Shown one piece after another: positions 54,560-64,000 of a stretch of DNA of 64,000 bases. The notes beneath the pieces were generated by a model. The model made no database searches and was not told where the DNA came from. It saw only the letters and a program-made list of their open reading frames with translations. Numbering within the stretch: position 1 is the first letter of the stretch; each line of letters begins with the position of its first letter. The position numbers were made by a program, and so were the translations under genes. The stretch lies in contig CM055609.1 of the NCBI GenBank assembly GCA_029379385.1, forward strand, positions 5,642,001 through 5,706,000, written 5' to 3'. The DNA comes from Quillaja saponaria. Lineage: Eukaryota > Streptophyta > Magnoliopsida > Fabales > Quillajaceae.

Positions 54560-56087
54560 TTGATTGGTAAGTAATAGCTGTGTACTTGCTATTCAAGTGC
54601 CTCATTATCTTGGTCTGCCTATGTACAGTTTTATTCACTAGCATCCTTTCTTCCATGAGTTAGTTTGTCACTTTTGGTAAAGAAACATTGAAGCTCGTGA
54701 ACATAAGTGGCAACTCCCTCACAGGCTTTGAGCAACCTCCTGTTATTCTTCCATGGGTAAGTTTGTCACTTCTAGATCTTTCAATGAATGTTTCAAGGGT
54801 CACTTCCAATCCCTCAATATTTAACTGAAAACTATTCTGTATCAAACAATTCATTGACCAGTGAAATTTCGTCCTTGATATGCAACATGAGTTCTCTGCA
54901 AGTCCTTGATTTGTCTGAAAACTATTTAAGTGGTTCCATCCCTCAATGCTTATTTAACTTCAGTTACTCCTTATAAGCACTGAATCTGAAAAGCAACAGT
55001 CTTTCTGGCTCCCTTACTCAATATTGGATAAAAGCTAATAAGTTGAGTTTGCTCAATCTCAGTCAAAACAAACTTCATGATCAGGTACCAAGATCATTGG
55101 CCAATTGTACCCTGCTAGAGAACCTTGATCTTGGTGACAACCAACTCAATGACATTCTCCCTTCTTATTTAGCAGCCCTTCCAAATTTGAAGGTTCTCAT
55201 TTTGAGGTCTAACCAACTTAATGGTCCAATAAAAGACTCTGAAACCTCTAAAGGGTTCTCTAAACTGCACATCTTGGACCTCTCTTACAATAGTTTTTCT
55301 GGTGAGTTCCCATTCAAACTCTTCCAAAATTGGATTGGAAGAAAAAAATGTCGATGCAGATAGTTTTAACATATATCAATGTCCGCAATCATTTTGAGAT
55401 ACTGAATCATGTGTTTCATCCCCAATATGATTATGCCGTGACAATAACTAACAAGGGCATAAGGTTATACAAGATTCAAGACGACTTCAATGCCATTGAC
55501 ATCTCAAGCAACAAATTTGAAGGAGAGATTCCTGGTTTTATGGGAGATCTGAAGGAATTAAATTTGCTCAATCTTTCAAACCAAAACCTTGTTGGTTGTA
55601 TTTCAACATCCATGGGGCATTTATTGCAGCTTGAATCTTTAGACCTCTCAGAAAACAAGCTTTCTGGAGACCTCTCACAAGACCTTGCAGAACTCACTTT
55701 TCTTGCATTCTTTAATGTTTCCAACAATAATTTAAAGGGTCCAATACCAAGAGGGAGACAATTTGAGACCTTTGGACTCAATTCCTTCTCTGTAAATGCA
55801 GAATTATGTTGTTATTCCTTAACAAGGAAATGTGTAAACTTTGAAAATTCACCACCTTTGCCCTCTACTACTGAAGAAGAAGAGCATGACTTGTTCGAGT
55901 GTGAATGGAAAATCATTATATGATGGGTTATGGATGTGAGCAGGTGATTGGCTTCTCTATTGGGTACACTGTAATCACAAGGAAATCACGTTGGTTTACC
56001 CAAATTCTGAGGAGAAGCCAAAGAATGGATAGAAGGGTTAATACAGGGGATGCAGAAACTGATCCTTGTACTTTCAAAATATTGTAG
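54560..56087 (+). pseudogene. Chimeric RLP: group B signal-peptide remnant joined to group A C-terminal half
   Basis: 54560-54655 is a group B leader and signal peptide without its ATG (CTTGCTATTCAAGTGCCTCA...TTCTTCCATG). It joins group A LRR sequence at AGTTAGTTTGTCACTTTT. It then jumps back about 80 bp in receptor order (GGTAAAGAAACATTGAAGCT), so a short piece occurs twice. Group A LRRs 16-24 follow, with TAA at about 54974 (TCCTTATAAGC against TCCTTACAAGC). There are extra bases near 55347 and 55370, a small loss near 55467, and +2 near 55920 before the membrane span. The tail is frame-shifted (RRSQRMDRRVNTGDAE). Non-functional. Confidence 0.8.
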
Positions 56088-56400
56088 CATTTTTCTTTTT
56101 CCTTTTTTTGGTGCATTTAATCTATATTTTGTAAATTATATTTGGAAGCTTTTTATATTGTAAGGATACATTGATGTTAGTAGTATTCGGCCAACTCAAC
56201 TCTATTAATAAAAATGATAGTTACTAATAAGAAAGATAAATAAATACACCTAATATTTATCTGACTCATGAACATTCCCTTCTTTTTAAATAAAATAATG
56301 CAGCAAAAGCCACACTTACACAGCCCCAAACCCAATTATATACTACTAGTAGAGTTCCCAGAAACCCCATTAGCAAACAAAACTTTGAGATTATATAAAA
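56088..56400. other. Group A 3' flank and repeat R copy 6
   Basis: 56088-56270 matches 14870-15060. 56283-56395 is a short copy of repeat R (CAGCCCCAAACCCAATTATA). Confidence 0.45.
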
Positions 56401-56409
56401 GAAGCGTTT

Positions 56410-56850
56410 AATTTCAAATGGTAGCACATGAAGGGAGATCTGATGGCATCCAAATTGATGATAATCTTCTAATTATTACAATCATTGACAAACTCTCTTC
56501 CACGCTGAGCGAATTCCAAAAAGTTTTATGTCACAAGCAAAAGGAGACAACATTGAGAGTCTTATTACACGCATTCGTGTTGTGGAAGAAGTTAGAAGTC
56601 AAGATTTGATATTTACAAAAAATAGAAATGTTAATTCCAATGTTAAGGTAATTAATGTTCTTGAGAAATAATGCTTAAGTCTCAACTGAAGCCAAAGAGT
56701 AAGAATATGAAGAAATCTTTAAAAATTCCCACCAAAATAGAGGTAATGTTACTAATAGCATTAAAAACCATGGACTACCTTTAAGATTATGTATGCAGCA
56801 AGTTTGGCTATGCTATTATAAATTCGTGGGCCTAATTCTTCAAGCCAATG
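56410..56850 (+). mobile_element. Copia-type gag fragment
   Basis: The translation gives IDDNLLIITIIDKLSSTLSEF then QKVLCHKQKE. After a frameshift near 56552 it gives ESLITRIRVVEEVRSQDL, the typical helix pattern of Ty1/Copia gag (DKLPPSW-EF, L-HK-KE, ESLI-RLRIEE). A degraded CCHC-knuckle-like YVCSKFGYAI follows at about 56787. No LTRs, protease or pol are attached. Confidence 0.6.
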
Positions 56851-58027
56851 TTATCCAAGAGCCACTTGTGACGATGATCACTAAAAAAATTATATTTCTC
56901 ATCTTCATAATATATTAATAAAAAAATTTCATTCTTATACTTTTATTTTATTAGTTTTAAAATTGTATTTATACCTTCACAGTTTACCGAGAGATAATTG
57001 AAAATGCGGCTAAGCCCGATTACCCCGTAGCTTGTTTATGTCACATAACGAACCACATATTAATAATTAGCTTCAGGAAAAGTGAAACATAGATTTATAT
57101 TCTTAGAATATAGAAATTGTATTAAAATTAAAAAAAAAAAATCAAAAAACAAGGATTTTGGATTAATTAAGGACAACTTTTTGGATTTGGTTCTGGATCT
57201 ATGTCTTCAAAGTGTAGGAGATCTCGAATTCAAAGGGAGCAATCTTGTCTCCAAACTTGCGAGGCACCATTAACACACTTCCTGGAAGGAAAACGATTCG
57301 GATCTTGAATTTTGTGTTTTAGTCTTTCTTCTCCCTTTTCCTACTAAGTTCTTTTCAAAAATTATTTTGGGATAACTCACATCATGATGAGCGGAGGGAC
57401 GATGAATGTGCCTTATTTTTATTTGTTTCAATGAGAGTTTATTTTGTGTACACGAATAATTTTGTAGTTGTTTGGATGAATAAATTTGAATTGTTGACTA
57501 ATATTTATAATATTTTCACATATAAAATGAACATTAGGAATATATATTTGGTAATTTAATAGGTTTTTAAAATAATAATAACAAATTTCATTTTTTAGAA
57601 ATTTTTCAAAAACTGATTTAAAATCAGTGACGTCTTTACTACATCTTCCATAGCTAACACAATAGTCCAACCAAAATTGAGAATATTAACATTCAATTAA
57701 TCTGTGTCTACTTCACTGTCGCTAATAAGTAACGTATCATCATCTATTTATCAGCAACAATAGTCTTGATGCAGATGAGTATTGATGACAGGCGTCAGGA
57801 TAACAGACGCAAATAAATTGATGAGGCATGCGAGACAATTAATTATTTGTGTTTACTATGCTATCGTAAATAATTGTAGTAGATAAGCCCTGTAGCAAAT
57901 AAAATCAGAGAGAAAAGTTTCATTTTGTGGTAAAAAGTCTCCAATCTACCTACTGCCAAGACTAAAAGAAGAGAGAAAGCTTGCATTTGGTAGTAAAAAG
58001 TCTCCAAACTAACTACTGTCAAGACTT
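56851..58027. other. Intergenic
   Basis: 57000-57370 is the minus-strand repeated segment (see 53500-53760). 57400-57680 parallels 29085-29280. 57690-57900 has short inverted motifs and parallels 6590-6720. No gene. Confidence 0.35.
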
Positions 58028-58170
58028 CACGTGAAAATAAGTATGAATATATGATAACGATATGCCCTAAATTTTCATCAATACTGCTCCTTGTATATAT
58101 ATATATATATATATGAATGTATGTATATATATATGTGCAAAACTTGCTTGGTGAGTAATAGCAATATACT
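58028..58170 (+). promoter_or_regulatory. Promoter of the last group B RLP
   Basis: CACGTG at 58028-58033, two TA-rich tracts (about 58096-58115 and 58125-58133) in the TATA position, and the leader GTGCAAAACTTGCTTGGTGA before ATG 58171. Confidence 0.45.
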
Positions 58171-61046
58171 ATGGAGCCTTCCTTTTGTTGCTTGATATCC
58201 AAGCGCTTGATTATCTTGCTCTGCTTATGTACATTTTTATTCACTAGCATCCTTTCTTCCATGCACCCTTTGTGCCATGAAAATGAGAGTTCTGCCTTGT
58301 TGCAATTCAAGCAAAGCCTTAAAATCAAAGAAAATACTTCTTCTCATGTTTACCCATATTCTAAGATAGCCTCGTGGAAACTGGAAGACAACAACACCGA
58401 TTGCTGCCTGTGGGAAGGTGTTGATTGTGATGAGAATTCAGGTCATATGATTGGTCTTGATCTCAGCAACAGCAATCTCTATGGTTCTATCAATTCCAGT
58501 AGTACTCTCTTCCAGCTTGTTCACCTCCAAAGTCTCAACCTTGCTATCAATGACTTCAATTCTTCTGAAATCCCGGCTAGAATAGGACAACTTTCAAGGT
58601 TGACATATCTGAACCTGTCTTCTTCAACATTTGCAGGTAATGTCCCATCTGAAATTTCTCAATTGGCTCACTTGTCTTCCCTTGATTTATCCAACACTTA
58701 TGATTACCCTTCACCTAGCAGAAAATCTTTAAAACTGGGGACTGATTTTACTCTAGAAAACCTGGTTAGGGATCTGACCAAGCTAGAATATCTTCACCTT
58801 AGTTTTGTTGAAATATCTTCTACTGTGCCTCAAGTTATGTCAAACTTATCTTCTCTGAAATCTTTAGTCCTTATAGACTGTGGGTTGTCAGGGGAATTTC
58901 CGATTAGCATTTTTCATTTACCTCACTTGCGGAATCTCAGATTGGGTTCTAACAAAGATCTTAACGGTTATTTCCCTGAGTTTCAGCTGAACAGTCCTCT
59001 TGAGACAATTTACCTTGCAGTAACAAATTTCTCTGGTAAGATACCAACTTCCATAGGAAACCTTAGCTCTCTGGTTGACTTCAACATACGGAACTGCAAT
59101 TTCTTTGGCTCCATTCCAGCTCAACTAGGTAATCTCAAGAGTGTCATTAGTCTGAAGCTTGCTGGAAACCACTTTAGCGGTCTTATTCCATCTTCAATCG
59201 GAAACTTAACCTGAGTTGAGAGTACTTACTTTAGGATTTAATCTACTCACTGGCCCTTTTCCACATCAGATTCTTAACTTGTCTAAACTAACTTGTTTAC
59301 GTTTAGCTTTTAACAATTTTCAAGGTCCTATTCCAAGCTCAATAGTTGACCTTCATAATCTTGAATGGCTGGACCTTTCACATAATGAGTTTAGTGGCAC
59401 ACTAGGGTTTGAAATTTTTTCCAGTTTTAAAAATCTAACCATTTTGCGCCTATCCAATAACAAACTTTCCTTACTCATTGACGAAACCATTGCCAAATGT
59501 TACATTTCCAAAGTTCCAACATTTAAGATTGAATTCTTGCAACTTGACCAGTTTACCTTATTTTCTGAAGAGATCAGGATAAACTTGTGTGGCTAGAACT
59601 GAAAGATAATATGATTGCTGGCCGGTTTCCCTACTGGATGTGGAACTGTAGTAAAGAAACGTTGAAAATTATAGACATTAGTGACAACTCCCTCATAGGT
59701 TTTGACCAACTTCCGATTCTTCTTCCATGGACTAGTTTAACATATTTTGACTTTTCCAATAACATGCTTCAAGGATCAATTCCAATCCCTCAATCTTTGA
59801 CTGTGCTCTATCCATATCTCGAACAATTCATTGACGGGTGAAATATCCCCACTGATATGCAACATGAGTTCTCTTCAAGTCCTTGATTTGTCTGACAACA
59901 GTTTAGGCGGGTCTATCCCTCATTGCTTGTTTAACTTCAGTTCCTCTCTGAAAGTAATGAATTTGAAAAACAACAATCTTCAAGGCTGCATTCCACAATC
60001 TTGGACGAAAGTTAATAGCCTGATGTTGATCAATCTCAGTCAAAACAAACTCCAAGGTCAGCTACCAAAGTCATTGGCCAATTGTACTGTTTTGGAGAAC
60101 CTTGATGTTAGTGACAACCAACTCAATGATGTTTTCCCCACTTATTTAGCAGCACTTCCAAGGTTGAAGATCCTCATCTTACGATCTAATGAATTTCATG
60201 GTCCAGTAAATAGTTCTGAAACAAACAATGGCTGGTTCTCCTATCTAGCCATCATTGATCTCTCATGTAATAGTTTTACTGGTGAGTTTCCATTCAAGCT
60301 CTTTCAAGACTGGACAAAGAGGAAAAATGACAGTGCAGATCACTTGGCATATATGCATGTTCCAACCATTAGTTTTGTAATTGACTATTATCAATGGGAC
60401 TGTGAATATAATTACACAATGACAATGACTAACAAGGGCATGCAGACAGTATATCAGAAGGTCCAAGAAGACTTCACAGCCATTGATATCTCAAGCAACA
60501 AATTTCAAGGGGAAATCCCTAATTTTATTGGTGATTTAAAGGGACTCAATTTGTTGAACCTTTCAAACAACATGTTTGTTGGTTCTATTCCAACATCACT
60601 AGGGAGTTTAGTAAAACTTGAATCTTTGGACATGTCTCGAAACAAGTTGTTTGGACAAATCCCCCAAGAACTCACACAACTCACTTTTCTTGAGTTCTTT
60701 AATGTTTCGTGCAATAATCTCAATGGTCCTATACCACGAGGAAAACAATTTGATACGTTTGAAGAACAATTCAGTTTTTGGAAATTTGGAATTATGTGGG
60801 AACCCATTATCAAAGAAGTGTGGAAACTTTGACAATTCACCTCCTTTACTTTCACCTTCTGAAGAAGATCAAGGTTATTTTGAGTTTAGCTGGAAAATAA
60901 TCTTGATGGGATATGGATGTGGACTCGTGATTGGATTTGCTATCGGCCTCAGGGTAATCACAGGGAAATCATACTGGTTTATCAAGATCGTGGCAAGTGG
61001 ACAAAAAATAAAGAGGAAGGTGAATAGGAGAGGAAGCAGAAAATGA
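58171..61046 (+). pseudogene. Group B RLP with five single-base insertions
   Basis: Collinear with the intact paralogue over its full length: MEPSFCCLISKRLI signal peptide, LRRNT (CCLWEGVDC), about 29 LRRs, island (KRKNDSADHLAYMHVPTISF), LRRCT (LCGNPLSKKC), acidic SPSEEDQGYFEF, membrane span (MGYGCGLVIGFAIG) and tail ending NRRGSRK. The frame changes five times, each by one extra base: near 59212 (TTAACCTGAGTTG), 59493 (ATTGCCAAATG), 59567 (TTCTGAAGAG), 59813 (TATCCATATC) and about 60763 (GAAGAACAATTCAG). Removing these would give a receptor of about 955 residues. It may be a recent pseudogene or a patch of poor sequence. Confidence 0.87.
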
Positions 61047-61436
61047 TCCCTGACATGTAGTTACTTACAAACACAATCACCCTCCTCTCTTCTGTGTTTG
61101 TAAATCCTTGTGTTTTTATTTTTATTTTTTCTTTTACTGGTTCAGTGGCGCATCTAATCTCTTTCATGTAAATTTAACTTGAAAACTTGGAGATTGCAGT
61201 ATGTGTATATAGTAAGTATCTTCTTCTGTGACAATAAACTTGCTTGAAGTGTAAGAAACTTCTATAGTTAGCTGCTTATGACTCTTGATTTTGTAGGCCC
61301 CAAAAAGAAAACCAAAGGATATTTGGTATGTAATGCCTTCTTTTTCTTCTGTTTTTCTTGCTTCAATGTCTTTGGGGAAAGAAAGTTTCATAAGATATCC
61401 TAAAGAATAACATTGGACACAGAATATACACTGAGA
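61047..61436 (+). other. Group B 3' flank
   Basis: Same flank as the other group B copies, with GATTTTGTAGGCCCC near 61287-61301. No gene. Confidence 0.45.
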
Positions 61437-61712
61437 AGAAAACTAATAATAAGGGTTATGGATGTGAGAAGAGAAAATGAAAAAGAAAACTTGGAAAATT
61501 CACGACCTTTGCCTTCTACCAGTAAAGAAGATCAGGACTCAATTGAGCGTGACTGGAATATAATTGTGATGGGTTATGGATGTGGGCTGGAGTTTGGCTT
61601 CTCTATCTGCCCCTTTGGTACACAGTAATCAAAGAGAAATCATATTGGTTTGTCAAGATTCTGAAGAGATCAAGCCAAAGAATACATAGAAGGGTGAATA
61701 GAAAGGATTCTT
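61437..61712 (+). pseudogene. RLP transmembrane/tail relic, copy 9
   Basis: VMDVRRENEKENLENSRPLP, then SKEDQDSIERDWNIIVMGYG, a truncated span and FVKILKRSSQRIHRRVNRK in shifted frames. Opens for about 70 codons from 61413 but lacks a signal peptide. Confidence 0.6.
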
Positions 61713-61792
61713 ATTTTTTGGGTGCAATTTTTCATGTAAATTTTATTTGAAAGCTTTTCTTATTGCATGTTTACATTGAACTTCTTTGAAAT

Positions 61793-62030
61793 TTATATAT
61801 TTTTAAACAACAAGAAACATTTCCATTTAATTAATGAAAGTAAGCAGCAAAAGTCACACAATTACATATAGCCCCCGCCCTAATTACAACAGCAGAGTAC
61901 TCCTACTCTGCATCCTAACGTATCCAACTCAAAATTGCTGAGTCTTCCCCAAAGGTATATGCTAGAATGAAAACATTGGCAATGCATAATTTTATTTGCT
62001 ACCATAGCCCATTTCTAATTTGAAGAGTAA
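61793..62030. repeat. Dispersed repeat R, copy 7
   Basis: TTTTTAAACAACAAGAAACA, AAGTAAGCAGCAAAAGTCAC, CCCCGCCCTAATTACAACAG and GCATCCTAACGTATCCAACT. Confidence 0.5.
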
Positions 62031-62740
62031 AACCTGTTAGTCCCGAGTCTGGGTAAAGGAAAAGGAAAAGTTGTGATAGATAATGGCCAGCTTAAAACTA
62101 ATCAAAACTTAGTATTTACCCTAACTAGTTTGTCATTTAAAATTTAATTGAATTGAGTTGAATCCATTTCTATATGCGGATTCATTTCCTTGTTTATTGT
62201 TAGTTTATAGTATGTGTATGGAAAAATTGATGTAGCTAGGTTGTAAATATGCTTATTTTAGTTTGAAAAACATCTGTACTAGTTTGAAGATCCGCCCTTT
62301 TATAAGTAGCTCAAGGTTCTTGAATTAATCAGTGGGAAACAAACATAAATAATTTATCTGAATTCCAAATGCATGATCAAGTAAGTGGAAGCCATTTGCA
62401 TGATGCCATAATGTTTCTCTAAAGCTCCCTCTTTTTCTAATCTTCTTCAGCGTTGATTGGATATTCAGAAAGCTTGTGTACTAATGAGCATGCACATTAT
62501 TGTAATCATAGTCAGCCATTCATGAAAACTAGTATTTATTACTTACTTTTTCAATTTTCTATTATATAATAATTATAATTTAGAAAAGAAAATTTTGAAC
62601 TTGTGAGGTTGAGAACTCCTACTGAGAAGCTCCTATTTTACTTCCTAATTTTGTGTACATTTAAATGAATATTAATAATTTAAAAACAAATAGCACATTG
62701 AACACAAATTTTACGTAAAATTTCCTTCACTATGGATATT
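62031..62740. other. Shared intergenic module
   Basis: Parallels 38940-39600 and 10025-10550. No gene. Confidence 0.35.
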
Positions 62741-62744
62741 TATA

Positions 62745-62895
62745 CCTTTTTTGACTAACTTCGTTTCTTCCATGTCACCGCAGTGCCTTGAACAATTTCA
62801 AGCAAAGCTTGTCCATTGACAAACCTGCTTTTTCTTATGAATTTTACTCTTCTCCCTAGATAGCATCATGGGAACTTGAAGGAGATGACACAATG
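62745..62895 (+). pseudogene. RLP signal-peptide/LRRNT relic
   Basis: TTTTTTGACTAACTTCGTTT then CTTCCATGTCACCGCAGTGC, followed by the EQFQAKL...SYEFYSS segment and ATCATGGGAACTTGAAGGAG. Closely similar to 39610-39775 and about 10553. It ends before any LRR. Confidence 0.5.
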
Positions 62896-64000
62896 ACTTG
62901 CAGATGCATGCTTAATTTTCCAAAAGCTAATAGAAAACCTATAATTTTCCTGTAAATTAAGTGAAAGATCGAAAATATCTTATCAAAGTAACAAGGGAGA
63001 TCACCAAAGCTAGCCAAAAGAAACATATAGGCATAGTAAACATACAGTACGTTGCCTATAATTGAAAGAATAAGATGTTGCCAACAAGTTTTAGTTAAGT
63101 CTGCTATTTTAAGAGATTAACTTGACTTTTTCTTTAACCAAACAATGCACAAGTAGTGTTAGAGAGAGTTGACCTTTTCATTCGTAGTAACACTAACATA
63201 ATCTTTTTACAAAGAAAATAACTTTCTTTGTGATAACCTGTATTTTTTTTATAACTTATAAACAAGTGTTTTAAGAATACTTGGTAAGGTACATATTATA
63301 AATATATAAATTCTGAATAATTAAATGTTTCGATATAATAATTAATTAATTACATAATACTAAAATTATTGTCAATAATCACAGTAATAAATACTAACAA
63401 ATTTTTTACATATATCACATTAACTAGAACACTAGCACTAGCTCAAGATGTTCTCATATGTTGTTTATGTGTTTTCTATCCCCCACTTGCCTTACATGCT
63501 TAAATCCTAAACATTTTCTAACATGATACCAACAAGGTTATAGAATTTAATTTATGACATACAATTCAAAGAAAAAGAAATAAATAAAAATCATGTCCTT
63601 AGAAAATGTAACACAAAGCTATCTTATATCATTTTTTTAGTACTACTATCTTATCTTATATTAGAAACTGAGATTTTTGATGAATGTTTGTTGGGGTAGG
63701 CTGGGCCTCTATGGATAATGATATGATCAATTAGCATTATTAGGGTTAATGTGTTATACATGATAAATTTTGAACCATGTCCTTAAACTTGTAGGCCTAA
63801 TGTTATTGCTGGATTGGAATTTAATTTCTCCCACATTAATCAATCTCTTTGTGATTTGGAATACTTTGCTAGCTGCATCGTTGGTTCTTTACAAGCCCAT
63901 ATATATTATGTGGCATAGTAAGAGTTAGTATTTTTTTTTTTTTTTCTGACTTTTTTTCTTGTCAGATTTCGTAATATATATTTTTCGTATTTATAAAAAT
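62896..64000. other. AT-rich intergenic, no gene seen
   Basis: No duplicated RLP material, no long frame and no recognisable repeat. This appears to be the right edge of the duplicated array within the window. Confidence 0.4.

Noticed and set aside
58096..58133. TA-rich tracts as a distinct regulatory element
   Set aside because: Simple-sequence expansions at the TATA position in several copies, of variable length; more likely microsatellite growth at the TATA box than a separate element.
1..64000. CRISPR arrays, bacterial operons, rRNA or tRNA genes
   Set aside because: No regularly spaced short repeats, no ribosomal sequence and no convincing tRNA were seen; the window is clearly plant nuclear DNA.

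Overview
The window is nuclear DNA from a flowering plant, most likely a eudicot. The evidence is AT-rich intergenic DNA, many plant Cf/RLP-type extracellular leucine-rich-repeat (LRR) receptor-like protein (RLP) genes, and a plant chromovirus-type Ty3/Gypsy retrotransposon primed by initiator-Met tRNA. The sequence alone does not identify the species.

Layout. This is a head-to-tail RLP cluster, with every receptor copy on the + strand. Two sub-lineages alternate. Group A (start MESS, tail ending RRGC) is at 182-2982, 12034-14845, 40992-42335 and 54560-56087. Group B (start MEPS/MDPT, tail ending RRGSRK) is at 3093-5060, 6986-9848, 16277-19123, 34155-37004, 45607-48444, 51016-51185, 52484-53191 and 58171-61046. 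Only 34155-37004 (949 codons) is uninterrupted from signal peptide to basic tail. The copies at 182-2982 and 6986-9848 each appear to carry a single 1-bp frameshift. The rest are truncated, chimeric or multiply broken. Between the genes lie smaller relics: nine copies of a decayed transmembrane/tail cassette, several signal-peptide/LRRNT relics, three LRR micro-relics, and one locus (about 28.9-29.8 kb) where promoter/start and 3' end survive without a body.

Mobile DNA. A 5.5-kb Ty3/Gypsy chromovirus on the - strand occupies 22220-27727. It has two LTRs, a CTTAG target-site duplication, a PBS, a PPT, and gag-protease-RT-integrase-chromodomain segments. It lacks most of the RNase H region and has three in-frame TAG stops plus a frameshift. 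The empty target is visible in duplicated flanks elsewhere in the window. There is also a Copia gag fragment (about 56.4-56.85 kb), a long imperfect inverted repeat (32.69-33.12 kb), a seven-copy dispersed repeat, and an unexplained 1.2-kb replacement segment that cuts off the group A copy at 42.3 kb.

Function. Intact RLPs of this class are cell-surface, kinase-less immune or developmental receptors. The family is known to work with the adaptor kinase SOBIR1 and a SERK/BAK1 co-receptor. The window looks like a birth-and-death resistance-gene cluster with one plausible functional receptor and a reservoir of pseudogenes. I see no sign of a novel multi-gene system. The interest lies in how the array was shuffled and broken.
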